64,000 nucleotides of DNA from Tabrizicola sp. (GCF_030373185.1 NZ_JAUCZH010000002.1:62001-126000), one strand, 5' to 3'. Numbered from the stretch's first letter, positions 16,242 to 25,801 are shown. Translations and numbers: made by a program. Notes: generated from the letters alone by a model not told the origin.

Positions 16242-17174
16242 ATGACACTGTCCGATACACCTCGGCTTCCTCAGCCTGCGGGTCTGGTAGAACAGGCCAT
16301 CATCAGGCCAGCATCCCGCAATCCCGTCCTTGGAATCTGGCTTATGGTCGCTGCCGTGGCCGCCTTCGCCGCACAGGACGGATTTTCCAGACATCTTGCC
16401 GCCGAATACTCGACGCTGATGATCATCATGGTCCGGTTCTGGGCCTTTGCCGGCTTTGTCACAATCCTTGCCCTGCGCCGCCCTGAGGGGCCACGGGCGG
16501 CGATCCGGTCCGAACGGCTTGGAACCCATCTGATCCGCTCATGCCTTCTGGTGGCCGAGATCTGCCTGATCGTCTGGGGCTATACCCTGATCGGCCTGAT
16601 CGAAAGTCATGCGGTCTTTGCGATCTGTCCGTTGCTGATCGTTGCCCTGTCCGGCCCGATCCTTGGCGAACGGATCGTCTGGCAACGCTGGGCGGCGGTC
16701 GCTGCGGGGATGCTTGGGGTTCTGATCATCCTGCGACCGGGGGCGGGGATCTTCTCTTGGGCCGCTCTTCTGCCGCTCGCCTCGGCCATGCTTTTCGCGC
16801 ATTATTCCGTGCTGACCCGCCTGACCACGCGGGATGAACCGACGTTTCCGGCCTTCTTCTGGCCCGGCGTGATCGGCGCGATACTGATGACGGCCATCGG
16901 CCTGCCGTGGCTGGAACCGATGGCCCCGCAGGACATGGGTTTTCTTGCCGTCTACTGCGCGCTGTCGATCCTGTCGCACTGGCTTTTGCTGAAATGCTAT
17001 GAACAGATCGAGGCCGCCCGTGTCCAGCCCTACGCCTATCTTCAGATCGTCTTTGTCACCGGCATCGGGATTGTCGTCTTTGCCGAGGTGCTGGAACCCG
17101 CCGTCGCCATCGGCACCATTGTCATCGTGGCCGCAGGTCTTTACGCCCTGTCGCTGGAGCGCAAACCGGCATGA
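16242..17174 (+). CDS. EamA/DMT-family membrane transporter (copy 1)
   Basis: 310 residues with ten predicted membrane spans in two EamA repeats (about 30-155 and 170-305). LGIWLMVAAVAAFAAQDGFS opens repeat one, and SGPILGERIVWQRWAAV is the conserved loop. It overlaps the next gene by 4 bp (ATGA), and the two proteins are clear paralogues. The family exports amino acids, nucleosides or other metabolites; the substrate cannot be assigned. It starts 28 bp after mnmD and may share its transcript. Confidence 0.87.
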   Translation: MTLSDTPRLPQPAGLVEQAIIRPASRNPVLGIWLMVAAVAAFAAQDGFSRHLAAEYSTLMIIMVRFWAFAGFVTILALRRPEGPRAAIRSERLGTHLIRSCLLVAEICLIVWGYTLIGLIESHAVFAICPLLIVALSGPILGERIVWQRWAAVAAGMLGVLIILRPGAGIFSWAALLPLASAMLFAHYSVLTRLTTRDEPTFPAFFWPGVIGAILMTAIGLPWLEPMAPQDMGFLAVYCALSILSHWLLLKCYEQIEAARVQPYAYLQIVFVTGIGIVVFAEVLEPAVAIGTIVIVAAGLYALSLERKPA

Positions 17175-18088
17175 CCACATCACACCTGACACCGCAGAAC
17201 ACCCGGCTCGGCATCTGGCTGATGGTCGGGACCACGCTGATCTTTGCCGCTCAGGACGGGATTTCCCGGCATCTGGGGCAGGATTACAGCATCATGATGG
17301 TGGTGATGATCCGTTTCTGGTTCTTCGCCCTTTTTGTCATGTTTCTTGCCGCCCGCGCGCCCGGAGGCATCCGTGCCGCCACCCGAACCGCCTTTCCGCT
17401 CGCCCAACTGGCGCGCGGACTGATCCTTGTGGCGGAAATCTGCGTCATGGTGGTCGGCTTTGTGAAGCTGGGCCTGATCGAGGCGCATGCCGTCTTCACC
17501 TGTTATCCGCTGCTGGTTGCGGCCCTGTCAGGCCCGATCCTTGGCGAAAAAGTCGGCTGGCGGCGCTGGACGGCCATTCTGGTCGGCTTTGCCGGGGTGC
17601 TGGTCATCCTGCAACCGGGCTTTGCGGTATTCTCACCCTGGGCGCTGGTGCCATTGCTTGCCGCATTCCTCTTTGCACTTTACGGGCTTTTGACCCGCTA
17701 TGTCGCCCGCAAGGACAGCGCCCCGGTCAGCTTCTTCTGGACCGGCATCGTGGGCGCCGTCGCGATCACGCCCTTCGGCCTTGCCACATGGACCCCGATG
17801 GCGGCCGCCGACTGGGGCTGGATGGCGGCGCTTTGCTGCATGGCGGCGCTGGGACACTGGCTCTTGATCCGCTCCTACGCCGTGGCCGAGGCGTCGGCAG
17901 TCCAGCCCTTCGCCTATCTGCAACTGGTCTTTGCTTCCGGCATAGGTCTGGTCATCTTTGCCGAAGAGCTGCGCAGCAACGTGGCCTTTGGCGCCGGGAT
18001 CGTGGTGGCAGCCGGGGTCTTCACCCTGTGGCGGCAACGGGTTCGCGAAAAGGCAGCACTGGTTGCCCCGCCCCCGCCCAACGCGTAA
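17171..18088 (+). CDS. EamA/DMT-family membrane transporter (copy 2)
   Basis: 305 residues, ten spans, EamA architecture. The opening LGIWLMVGTTLIFAAQDGIS and the loop SGPILGEKVGWRRWTAI closely match copy 1, indicating tandem duplication followed by divergence. Translation is coupled to copy 1 through the ATGA overlap. Two such half-identical 10-span proteins may function as separate dimers or as a heteromeric pair; this is inference. The next gene, gpmI, starts 31 bp downstream. Confidence 0.87.
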   Translation: MTTSHLTPQNTRLGIWLMVGTTLIFAAQDGISRHLGQDYSIMMVVMIRFWFFALFVMFLAARAPGGIRAATRTAFPLAQLARGLILVAEICVMVVGFVKLGLIEAHAVFTCYPLLVAALSGPILGEKVGWRRWTAILVGFAGVLVILQPGFAVFSPWALVPLLAAFLFALYGLLTRYVARKDSAPVSFFWTGIVGAVAITPFGLATWTPMAAADWGWMAALCCMAALGHWLLIRSYAVAEASAVQPFAYLQLVFASGIGLVIFAEELRSNVAFGAGIVVAAGVFTLWRQRVREKAALVAPPPPNA

Positions 18089-18119
18089 AACCGGGGCGAA
18101 GCCAGACAGGAGCCTGCCG

Positions 18120-19649
18120 ATGACCGCCCCGAAACTGGGCCCGAAACCCGTCGTCCTTTGCATCCTTGACGGCTGGGGCATCGGGCCTGACCCCAAGGTC
18201 AGCGCCCCGGCGCAGGCCCATGTGCCAACCTTCAACCACCTTTGGGCAACCTGCCCGCATGCGACCCTTGTGACTCACGGGCCGGATGTTGGCCTGCCCA
18301 CCGGGCAAATGGGCAATTCCGAAGTGGGCCATACCAACATCGGAGCTGGCCGCGTCGTGGCGATGGACCTTGGCGCCATCGACCTTGCGGTCGAGGATGG
18401 CAGCTTTGCACTCAATCCCGCGATCCTTGACTTTGCCGCCAGGGTGCAAGCCGCAGGTGGCACCGCGCATCTGATGGGCGTGGTGTCCGATGGTGGCGTG
18501 CATGGCCACATCAACCACATCCTTGCCGCCGCCCGCGCGCTGACGGCTTTGGGGCTTCCGGTCGCCCTTCACGCCATCACCGACGGGCGCGATGTCGCCC
18601 CGTCTTCGGCGCAGGGCTTTGTCGCCACGCTGGCCGGACAACTGCCCCCGGGTGCGCAGATTGCCACCGTCACCGGGCGCTACTGGGCAATGGACCGCGA
18701 CAACCGGTGGGACCGCGTGTCGCGCGCCTATGAGATGATGGTGAACGCCAAAGGCGAAGCCGCGCCAGACCCGGTTGCCGCCGTCGCCGCGTCTTATGCC
18801 AAGGGCGAGACGGATGAATTCCTCGCGCCCACGGTGATTGGCGGTTATGCCGGGATCAAGGATGGCGACGGGCTGTTCTGCCTGAATTTCCGCGCTGACC
18901 GGGCGCGCGAAATCCTTGCAGCGCTTGGCGATCCGGCGTTCACCGCCTTCGAGGTCGGCACGCGCCCGCAATGGTCTGCCATGCTGGGGATGGTCGAATA
19001 TTCCGACGCCCATAACGCCTACATGGCCACCGCCTTCCCCAAGCGGGTCTTGGTCAACACCCTGGGCGAATGGGTGTCGAGCCAAGGCCGCACCCAGTTC
19101 CGGCTGGCCGAGACTGAAAAATACCCCCATGTCACCTTCTTCCTGAATGGCGGCCGCGAAGTGCCTTACCCCGGCGAAGACCGCGCCATGCCGTCCTCTC
19201 CCAAGGTCGCCACCTATGACCTGCAACCGGAAATGAGCGCCCCTGAAGTCACCGACCGCTTGGTCGAAGCGATCAACCATGGCTATGACCTGATCGTCGT
19301 CAACTTCGCCAACCCCGACATGGTGGGCCACACCGGCAGCCTGCCCGCAGCGATCAAGGCGTGCGAGGCGGTCGACCTTGGCCTGACCCGCGCGCTGGCG
19401 GCCCTGACGGCAAAGGGCGGCGCCATGCTGATCTGCGCTGATCACGGCAATTGCGAAGTGATGGTGGATCCGGTCTTGGGTGGCCCGCACACCGCACATA
19501 CCATCAACCCGGTGCCGGTCATCCTTGTCGGCGGCCCGCCCGGCGCAACCTTGCGCGACGGCAGGCTGGCCGACCTTGCACCGACACTTCTGCACCTGAT
19601 GGGCCTGCCCCAACCGGCCGAGATGACCGGGGCCTCGCTCATTACATGA
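18120..19649 (+). CDS. gpmI: 2,3-bisphosphoglycerate-independent phosphoglycerate mutase
   Basis: 509 residues, standard for iPGM. The metal-binding ILDGWGIG lies near the N-terminus, and the phosphoserine nucleophile Ser67 is in GQMGNSEVGHTNIGAGR. C-terminal metal motifs include VNFANPDMVGHTGSLPAA and ADHGNCEVMVD...PHTAHT. It interconverts 3- and 2-phosphoglycerate in glycolysis and gluconeogenesis. The ATG at 18120 follows an AGGAG site. It overlaps the following envC-like gene by 4 bp; gpmI-envC-ctpA is a common alphaproteobacterial order. Confidence 0.97.
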   Translation: MTAPKLGPKPVVLCILDGWGIGPDPKVSAPAQAHVPTFNHLWATCPHATLVTHGPDVGLPTGQMGNSEVGHTNIGAGRVVAMDLGAIDLAVEDGSFALNPAILDFAARVQAAGGTAHLMGVVSDGGVHGHINHILAAARALTALGLPVALHAITDGRDVAPSSAQGFVATLAGQLPPGAQIATVTGRYWAMDRDNRWDRVSRAYEMMVNAKGEAAPDPVAAVAASYAKGETDEFLAPTVIGGYAGIKDGDGLFCLNFRADRAREILAALGDPAFTAFEVGTRPQWSAMLGMVEYSDAHNAYMATAFPKRVLVNTLGEWVSSQGRTQFRLAETEKYPHVTFFLNGGREVPYPGEDRAMPSSPKVATYDLQPEMSAPEVTDRLVEAINHGYDLIVVNFANPDMVGHTGSLPAAIKACEAVDLGLTRALAALTAKGGAMLICADHGNCEVMVDPVLGGPHTAHTINPVPVILVGGPPGATLRDGRLADLAPTLLHLMGLPQPAEMTGASLIT

Positions 19650-20767
19650 TCCGCGCTGCCATCTTCGGGCTGACCCTCGCCTTGGCGTCCCCGGCACTGG
19701 CCGAAACGGTGGCCCAAGCCGCCGGCCGGGCCTCGGCTGACCTGCAGGCCGCTGTAGCGGCGCTGGAGGTTGCCATCTCTGCACGCGATCGGGTTGGCGC
19801 CCTCAGCCAGACGATCCGAGCCTATGAGGCGGGGCTGACCACCCTGCGCGGTGCGTTGCGGGCGGCGGCCCAGCGCGAAGCCACCCTGACCCGCCAGTTG
19901 CAGGCCAAGCGTGACAGCATCGGCAACCTTCTGGGCGTGCTTGCCACGATGGAGGCAAACCCGGGGCCGCTCTTGCTGCTGCACCCCGAAGGCGCACTTG
20001 GCACCGCCCGGTCAGGGATGATGCTTGCCGACATTACCCCGGCCCTGCAAGCCGAGGCGCTGGCTCTGAAGGCCGAATTGCAGGAACTGGCTGACCTGCG
20101 TGCCTTGCAGCTTTCGGCGGGCGCGACGCTTTCCAAAGGTCTTTCTGCCGCACAATCGGCCCGGACGACCCTTTCCCAGGCCATCTCGGACCGCATTGAC
20201 CTGCCCCGCCGCTTTGCCGACGACCCCGGCGTCTTGCGTGTCCTGCTGGAAAGTTCCGATACGCTGGATGCCTTTGCAGCCGGCCTTTCGCCCGATACCG
20301 CCAGCGAGGGCTCGTTTGAAAGCGCGAGGGGTGCGTTGCCTTTGCCCGTGCTTGCAACCATCCTGCGCAAACCGGGCGAGGCGGACCCCGCCGGCACCCG
20401 TCGCCCCGGCCTCACGCTTGCCACCCAGGCCCGCGCATTGGTCACTGCGCCATGGCCCGCCACGATCCGCTACCGGGGGCCGCTGCTGGACTACGGAAAT
20501 GTGATGATCCTTGAGCCCGGAGACGGCTATCTATTGGTTCTGGCCGGGATGGATGTCCTTTATGGCGAAGTGGGAGAGGTGGTTGCCACCGATGCTCCGC
20601 TAGGCCTGATGGGGGGTCCGGGCGCGGCCTCGGCGGAATTCATGGCCCCGCCGCAAGATGGGTCTGGCGGGCGCGATACGGAAACGCTTTATATGGAACT
20701 CAGACAGGGTGCTGCGCCCGTGGACCCGATGCCGTGGTTCAAGGCCACCGCCCGCACAGGAGACTGA
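19646..20767 (+). CDS. EnvC-like murein hydrolase activator
   Basis: 373 residues with an N-terminal signal peptide (MIRAAIFGLTLALASPALAE). A long coiled-coil region (about 25-190) is followed by a degenerate LytM/M23 domain at about 270-345 (YRGPLLDYGNVMILEPGDGYLLVLAGM). The His/Asp zinc ligands of active M23 peptidases are missing (DYGN in place of DHGN-type), as in EnvC, which activates amidases rather than cutting itself. It acts in the periplasm during cell separation. The start overlaps the gpmI stop (ATGA), and ctpA follows after 6 bp. Confidence 0.82.
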   Translation: MIRAAIFGLTLALASPALAETVAQAAGRASADLQAAVAALEVAISARDRVGALSQTIRAYEAGLTTLRGALRAAAQREATLTRQLQAKRDSIGNLLGVLATMEANPGPLLLLHPEGALGTARSGMMLADITPALQAEALALKAELQELADLRALQLSAGATLSKGLSAAQSARTTLSQAISDRIDLPRRFADDPGVLRVLLESSDTLDAFAAGLSPDTASEGSFESARGALPLPVLATILRKPGEADPAGTRRPGLTLATQARALVTAPWPATIRYRGPLLDYGNVMILEPGDGYLLVLAGMDVLYGEVGEVVATDAPLGLMGGPGAASAEFMAPPQDGSGGRDTETLYMELRQGAAPVDPMPWFKATARTGD

Positions 20768-20773
20768 CGTCGC

Positions 20774-22120
20774 ATGAAAAAGTTCATGATGGCCGCCTTG
20801 GGCGGAACGGTTGCCGGGGTCGTTCTGACCACGCAGATCGCCGGGCCACTGGTTGCCCAGGAAGCCAATCGCGAATCCTCGGTCTACGAACAGCTTGACC
20901 TGTTCGGCGATATTTTCGAACGCATCCGCAGTCAGTATGTCGAGGAAGTTCCGACCGACAAGCTGGTCACTGCCGCGATCAACGGCATGCTGACTTCGCT
21001 TGACCCGCATTCCAGCTATCTGTCCGCGAAGGACTTCGAGGACATGCGGGTGCAGACCCGGGGTGAATTCGGCGGCCTCGGCATCGAGGTGACGCAGGAA
21101 GAAGGCTTCATCAAGGTCATCTCTCCGATGGACGGCACCCCGGCTGACAAGGCCGGGATCCTTGCGGGCGACTTCATTACCCATGTCGACGGAGAATCGG
21201 TCCTTGGACTGGTGCTTGACGAGGCCGTGGAAAAGATGCGTGGCCCGATCGGGTCTGAAATCATCATCACCGTGGTCCGGGAAGGTTCGCCAGAACCTTT
21301 TGACGTGTCGATCATCCGCGACACGATCAAGCTGACCGCCGTACGGGGCAGGGTCGTCGGCAAGACCGTGGTGCTGCGGATCACGACCTTCAACGACCAG
21401 ACCACATCCGGCGTGATCGATGCCCTGAAGAAAGCGGTCGAGGAACTGGGCGGGCAGGACAAGATGGACGGTGTCGTCATCGACATGCGCAACAACCCCG
21501 GCGGCTTGCTGAATGAAGCGATTTCGGTTTCCGATGCCTTCCTTGAAAAGGGCGAGATCGTGTCGACCCGCGGCCGCAACCCCGGCTCGGGCGAACGCTA
21601 CAACGCCCGCGCGGGCGATCTGGTCGATGGAAAGCCGATCGTGGTGCTGATCAACGGCGGCTCTGCCTCGGCCTCGGAAATCGTGGCAGGTGCCTTGCAG
21701 GATCATCGCCGCGCGATTGTGGTTGGGACCAAAAGCTTTGGCAAAGGCTCGGTCCAGACGCTGATCCCGCTGCGCGGCGACGGGGCGATGCGCCTGACAA
21801 CCTCACGCTACTACACGCCTTCGGGCCGCTCGATTCAGGCGCTTGGCATCTCGCCAGATATCGTGGTGAACCAGCCGCCTCCGAAACCTGTTGCCGAAGG
21901 CGAGGCAGATGCCCCCGCCTCGGCAGTGCGCAGCCGGTCCGAGGCTGACCTTCGCGGCGCGATCAGCAATGATTCGATGACCGATGAGGAAAGGCGGCTC
22001 TACGAGGAAGAACTGACCCGGGCCGAGGAATCCGCCAAGCTGCGCGACGAGGATTACCAGCTTGCCTATGCCGTAGACATCATCAAGGGGCTGACCGCCA
22101 TCGCCCCTGAACAACCTTGA
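20774..22120 (+). CDS. ctpA: Carboxy-terminal processing protease (S41)
   Basis: 448 residues: N-terminal membrane/signal segment (about 5-28), PDZ domain (about 95-170, [30 protein letters not shown]) and S41 catalytic domain. The Ser-Lys dyad fits Ser299 in [14 protein letters not shown] and Lys324 in SFGKGSVQ, spaced 25 residues as in Prc. It cleaves C-terminal ends of periplasmic proteins and is often tied to murein hydrolase control, which fits its place right after the EnvC-like gene. The acidic C-terminal tail (about 375-448) is poorly conserved and low in hydrophobics. Confidence 0.93.
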   Translation: MKKFMMAALGGTVAGVVLTTQIAGPLVAQEANRESSVYEQLDLFGDIFERIRSQYVEEVPTDKLVTAAINGMLTSLDPHSSYLSAKDFEDMRVQTRGEFGGLGIEVTQEEGFIKVISPMDGTPADKAGILAGDFITHVDGESVLGLVLDEAVEKMRGPIGSEIIITVVREGSPEPFDVSIIRDTIKLTAVRGRVVGKTVVLRITTFNDQTTSGVIDALKKAVEELGGQDKMDGVVIDMRNNPGGLLNEAISVSDAFLEKGEIVSTRGRNPGSGERYNARAGDLVDGKPIVVLINGGSASASEIVAGALQDHRRAIVVGTKSFGKGSVQTLIPLRGDGAMRLTTSRYYTPSGRSIQALGISPDIVVNQPPPKPVAEGEADAPASAVRSRSEADLRGAISNDSMTDEERRLYEEELTRAEESAKLRDEDYQLAYAVDIIKGLTAIAPEQP

Positions 22121-22126
22121 TCAGCG

Positions 22127-22151
22127 CGGGCGGGGCCAAAAACCCCGCCCG
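22127..22151 (+). terminator. Terminator-like hairpin between ctpA and rppH
   Basis: A 9-bp GC stem (CGGGCGGGG / CCCCGCCCG) with loop CCAAAAA is followed by GTTTT, a good intrinsic-terminator layout 6 bp after the ctpA stop. The rppH ATG comes only 7 bp later. Confidence 0.75.
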
Positions 22152-22158
22152 GTTTTCC

Positions 22159-22638
22159 ATGACCGATCCGACCAGCCTTCCCTATCGTCCCTGCGTCGGT
22201 GTCGTGCTGATCGACGCCCGCGGCATGGTGTTTGCGGGCCAGCGGCTCGACAGCCCGTCGCCCGCGTGGCAAATGCCTCAGGGCGGGATTGACGACGGCG
22301 AAAAGCCGAAACAGGCCGCCTTGCGCGAGCTTTGGGAAGAAACCGGCGTCAGCCGTGATCTGGTGGAATCTGTCGCCAAGACCCATGGCTGGGTGACCTA
22401 TGACCTGCCGCCCGATCTTCTGGGCAGGGTCTGGGGCGGCAAGTATCGGGGGCAAAAGCAGAAATGGTTCCTGTTCCGCTTCAAGGGCCGTGACAGCGAC
22501 ATCCATATCGCCACCGAACACCCTGAGTTTTCGACCTGGCGCTGGATCTTGGCGGACGAGATGCTGGACGCCATCGTCCCCTTCAAGCGCGCGGTTTACG
22601 AAGATGTCATCCGCAGCTTTCGCGCCTATCTGGCCTGA
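22159..22638 (+). CDS. rppH: RNA pyrophosphohydrolase (Nudix)
   Basis: 159 residues. The Nudix box [22 protein letters not shown] is complete (Gx5Ex7REUxEExGU), and [11 protein letters not shown] and the [10 protein letters not shown] region match RppH. It removes pyrophosphate from 5'-triphosphate RNA ends and triggers decay. The start [14 protein letters not shown] was chosen by family N-terminus; it lies 7 bp after a terminator hairpin and no Shine-Dalgarno is visible, so initiation may be leaderless or need readthrough. It ends the gpmI-envC-ctpA run. Confidence 0.93.
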   Translation: MTDPTSLPYRPCVGVVLIDARGMVFAGQRLDSPSPAWQMPQGGIDDGEKPKQAALRELWEETGVSRDLVESVAKTHGWVTYDLPPDLLGRVWGGKYRGQKQKWFLFRFKGRDSDIHIATEHPEFSTWRWILADEMLDAIVPFKRAVYEDVIRSFRAYLA

Positions 22639-22827
22639 AGCCCCGACCATGGAATGTTCGCCGATCCCGGCCATGGCTGGAACGTCCGTCTCGCAAGCGC
22701 AGAAACCCCGGCATTTCCGCCTTTTCTGGCATAAACTCCCTGCATTCGCTTGAATTCCGCCCAAGTGTCGCGCTACGGACCCGGCCAAACGGCGGGGGTG
22801 TCCTGCCGCGCTGAAAAGGTTGATCCC

Positions 22828-24534
22828 ATGTCCCTGCCGAACCATGCCCCCATACCGGAGCTTTACGTCTCGTATGAATCCGCCCAGAAACTCAAGGTTG
22901 AAGCGGGGAACCTGCCGTCCTGGGATCTGACCGCCCGGCAGGTGTGCGACCTGGAACTGTTGCTGAACGGTGGTTTTTACCCGCTGAAAGGCTTCATGGG
23001 GCAGGCCGATTATGACGGGGTGGTGGCCAACATGCGCACCGCAGACGGCACCCTGTTTCCGATGCCGATCACACTGGATGTGTCAGAATCCTTTGCCGAA
23101 AAGGCGGAGCCGGGCAAGGATATCGCCCTACGCGACGCCGAAGGCGTGATCCTTGCGATCCTGTCGGTCACCGACAAATGGGTGCCGAACAAGGCACTTG
23201 AGGCGGAGAAGGTCTTTGGCGCCGATGATCTGGCCCATCCGGCGGTCAACTATCTGCACAATCAGGCTGGCAAGGTCTATCTGGGCGGCGCGATCACCGG
23301 CATCCAGCAGCCCGTGCATTACGACTTCAAGGCCCGCCGCGATACGCCCAATGAACTGCGCGCCCTGTTCCGCAAACTTGGCTGGCGCAAGGTCGTGGCC
23401 TTCCAGACCCGCAATCCGCTGCACCGCGCGCATCAGGAACTGACCTTCCGCGCGGCGCGGGAGGCTCAGGCCAACCTTCTGATCCACCCGGTCGTCGGCA
23501 TGACCAAACCGGGCGACGTGGACCACTTCACCCGCGTCCGCTGCTATGAGGCGGTGCTGGACCAGTACCCCGCCCAGACCACGGCGCTGTCGCTTCTCAA
23601 CCTCGCCATGCGCATGGCTGGCCCGCGTGAGGCGGTCTGGCACGGTATCATCCGCAAGAACCATGGGTGCACCCACATGATCGTGGGGCGTGACCATGCT
23701 GGTCCGGGCAAAAACAGCGCCGGAAAGGACTTCTACGACCCCTACGCAGCACAGGAACTGTTCGCCAAGCACGCCGCCGAGATCGGCATCGAAATGGTCG
23801 ACTTCAAGCACATGGTCTATGTCGCTGAGAAGGCCCAGTATTACCCTGCAAACGAAGTGCCGGAAGGGTCAACCGTGCTGGATATCTCTGGCACAGAACT
23901 GCGCCGCCGCCTGCGCGAGGGGCTGGAAATCCCGGAATGGTTCAGCTTTCCGCAGGTGGTGGAAGAACTGCGCAAGACCAGCCCCGCGCGGTCGAAGCAG
24001 GGCTTCACCGTCTTTTTCACCGGTCTTTCGGGCAGCGGCAAATCCACCATCGCCAACGCCCTCATGGTCAAGCTGATGGAAATGGGCGGCCGGCCCGTCA
24101 CGCTGCTTGACGGCGATGTGGTGCGGAAACACCTCAGTTCGGAACTCGGGTTCTCCAAGGAACACCGCGACCTCAACATCAAGCGCATCGGCTATGTGGC
24201 AAGCGAGATCACCAAGAACGGCGGCATCGCGATCTGCGCACCGATTGCCCCCTACACCGCCACCCGCCGCGCCGTGCGCGAGATGATCGAGGCCTTCGGG
24301 GCCTTTATCGAAGTGCATGTGGCGACCAGCATCGAGGAATGCGAAAAGCGCGACCGCAAGGGCCTCTACAAGCTCGCGCGGGAAGGCAAGATCAAGGAAT
24401 TCACAGGTATTTCCGACCCCTACGAGGCACCGACCAATGCCGAACTTGTGGTGGACACCGAGAATGTCGATGTCGACCACTGTGCGCATCAGGTGCTTCT
24501 GAAGCTGGAACAGATGGGCCTCATCCGCGCCTGA
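22828..24534 (+). CDS. Bifunctional sulfate adenylyltransferase / adenylylsulfate kinase
   Basis: 568 residues. The ATP sulfurylase part (about 1-390) carries the nucleotide motif QTRNPLHRAHQEL and GRDHAGPG. The APS kinase part (about 395-568) has P-loop GLSGSGKST and FSKEHRDLNIKRIGYVASE. It activates sulfate to APS and then PAPS in the cytoplasm for sulfur assimilation. The single-chain Sat-CysC fusion is found in many alphaproteobacteria in place of CysND. It stands alone, preceded by 189 bp without an evident gene and followed by a strong hairpin. The ATG at MSLPNHAPIPELYVSYESA matches family starts. Confidence 0.95.
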   Translation: MSLPNHAPIPELYVSYESAQKLKVEAGNLPSWDLTARQVCDLELLLNGGFYPLKGFMGQADYDGVVANMRTADGTLFPMPITLDVSESFAEKAEPGKDIALRDAEGVILAILSVTDKWVPNKALEAEKVFGADDLAHPAVNYLHNQAGKVYLGGAITGIQQPVHYDFKARRDTPNELRALFRKLGWRKVVAFQTRNPLHRAHQELTFRAAREAQANLLIHPVVGMTKPGDVDHFTRVRCYEAVLDQYPAQTTALSLLNLAMRMAGPREAVWHGIIRKNHGCTHMIVGRDHAGPGKNSAGKDFYDPYAAQELFAKHAAEIGIEMVDFKHMVYVAEKAQYYPANEVPEGSTVLDISGTELRRRLREGLEIPEWFSFPQVVEELRKTSPARSKQGFTVFFTGLSGSGKSTIANALMVKLMEMGGRPVTLLDGDVVRKHLSSELGFSKEHRDLNIKRIGYVASEITKNGGIAICAPIAPYTATRRAVREMIEAFGAFIEVHVATSIEECEKRDRKGLYKLAREGKIKEFTGISDPYEAPTNAELVVDTENVDVDHCAHQVLLKLEQMGLIRA

Positions 24535-24557
24535 TCCGACGCTTGGCCCAAGTCAAT

Positions 24558-24586
24558 GAGGCCGCGCCCCAACGGGGCGCGGCCTC
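24558..24586. terminator. Strong hairpin after the sulfate-activation gene
   Basis: A perfect 13-bp stem (GAGGCCGCGCCCC / GGGGCGCGGCCTC) with a 3-base loop AAC lies between the convergent ATP sulfurylase and cytochrome b561 genes. A T-run is weak (TGTCATT), so it is probably a bidirectional terminator. Confidence 0.75.
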
Positions 24587-24610
24587 TGTCATTCGCGGGT
24601 CATTGCGTTC

Positions 24611-25096
24611 TTAGTCCGCCTTCATCATCCGGCGGATCAGCCCGTCTTTCAGCACATAGTGATGATAAAGCGCCATCAGCGCATGACCCAGCGCGACGGC
24701 CAGCAGAACGTTGGCAAACAGCCCGTGGATATCACCGTTATCCATGCCGCCAAACCAGATGCTGACCCCGCCCAACGGCACCGCGATCATCAGAAGGTAA
24801 AGCAGCCGATGCCCCCAATTGGCCGCCTTGACCTGAAGGCTGCCGGGAACGCCCGGTGCCGCAGGTGCGCCACGCGTCAGCCGGATCACAAGTCGCAGCA
24901 CGACAAGGGAAAGGATGGCCATGCCAAAGGCCACATGCGGCACAAAGCCCGTGGCAGCACCGTCTTCCGCGGCTTCAAGCGCCTCTTCCGCACCCTCGGC
25001 AGACAGCCAGGCCAACAGGATCAGGACAGCGACGGCCCAATGCAGGGCGATCTGAACGCTGGAATAATTGGCGACAGTTTTCAATCTGACCTCCAT
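24611..25096 (-). CDS. Cytochrome b561 family membrane protein
   Basis: 161 residues from MEVRLKTVANYSSVQIALHW, with four hydrophobic spans. Histidines sit in the expected places for two b-type hemes: LHWAVAVLI, PHVAFGMAI, GHRLLYLLM and GHALMALYHHY. Bacterial b561 proteins pass electrons between quinol and periplasmic acceptors, including superoxide in E. coli CybB. A long acidic insert (SAEGAEEALEAAEDGA) follows span one. The upstream 49 codons of the open frame lack family similarity and were dropped. No partner gene indicates its electron donor. Confidence 0.88.
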   Translation of the reverse strand: MEVRLKTVANYSSVQIALHWAVAVLILLAWLSAEGAEEALEAAEDGAATGFVPHVAFGMAILSLVVLRLVIRLTRGAPAAPGVPGSLQVKAANWGHRLLYLLMIAVPLGGVSIWFGGMDNGDIHGLFANVLLAVALGHALMALYHHYVLKDGLIRRMMKAD

Positions 25097-25148
25097 TGAC
25101 GACAGATCTTCTACGCCACAGCGTAGCGGTTCCGTCGCCCTGCGTCGA

Positions 25149-25376
25149 TCAATGCACGCTGACCGGCGTGTAATCGTGTTCCCGCGCCAGATGGAACGCC
25201 AGCTTGCGGTCGGCCACCAAGGCCAGTTGCTGCCCGTCAGCACCGTGGACGGAATAGATCACCTCCAGCCCGCCCATTTGCGCCCGCACCTCATCCGGCA
25301 GATCTTCAACCGACACGGGGCGGACATAGACGATCCGGTCCGTCCCCTGTGGCAACCCGTTGAATGGCGTGTTCAT
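25149..25376 (-). CDS. DUF1150 protein
   Basis: 75 residues of the DUF1150 family, known from alphaproteobacteria, often beside an Hsp20 gene. Visible features are RIVYVRPVSVEDLP, QMGGLEVIYSVHGADGQQLALVADRKLAF and a short C-terminal tail. It overlaps the Hsp20 stop by 4 bp and is therefore cotranslated with it from the heat-shock-type promoter upstream. Function unknown; the coupling suggests a role in stress or protein quality control. Confidence 0.85.
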   Translation of the reverse strand: MNTPFNGLPQGTDRIVYVRPVSVEDLPDEVRAQMGGLEVIYSVHGADGQQLALVADRKLAFHLAREHDYTPVSVH

Positions 25377-25801
25377 CTCTTGGCTCCTTCCTTTTGTCCG
25401 ATGCGGATGGTTTGCACCACCGTGTCCGGCACCTGACGCCGCAGATCGATGTGCAAAAGACCATGCTCCATCGTGGCCCCCGCAACTTCGACCCCGTCGG
25501 CCATCACGAAACTGCGCTGGAACGCCCGCGCGGCGATGCCCCGGTGCAAAAACACCCGTTCACCCAGATCATCCGCCTGACGGCCGCGCACGACCAACTG
25601 GCGATCCTCGACCGTGATCGCCAGATCTTCCTCACGGAAACCGGCGACGGCCAGAGTGATCCGGTAGGCGTTTTCCGCCACGGCCTCGATGTTGAAGGGC
25701 GGATAACCCTCGGCCCCTGATTTCGCGGTGCGTTCGACCAGCCGTTCCAGCTGTTCAAACCCCAACAGATAGGGGTGGGCTCCAAAGCTCAGTTTCGTCA
25801 T
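25373..25801 (-). CDS. Small heat-shock protein Hsp20 (IbpA-like)
   Basis: 142 residues with an alpha-crystallin domain at about 35-130: YPPFNIEAVAENAYRITLAVAGF, LVVRGRQ and GLLHIDLRRQVP. The LGFEQLERLVERT N-terminus matches class A alphaproteobacterial sHsps. It is an ATP-independent chaperone holding unfolding proteins. The start ATG at 25801 fits the family N-terminus MTKLSFGAHPYLLGFE. A heat-shock sigma-factor type promoter is recognisable about 70 bp upstream. DUF1150 is translationally coupled downstream. Confidence 0.92.
   Translation of the reverse strand: MTKLSFGAHPYLLGFEQLERLVERTAKSGAEGYPPFNIEAVAENAYRITLAVAGFREEDLAITVEDRQLVVRGRQADDLGERVFLHRGIAARAFQRSFVMADGVEVAGATMEHGLLHIDLRRQVPDTVVQTIRIGQKEGAKR

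Noticed and set aside
22639-22827. Riboswitch before the sulfate-activation gene
   Set aside because: The 189-bp gap shows no recognisable conserved aptamer sequence or strong paired stems by eye.
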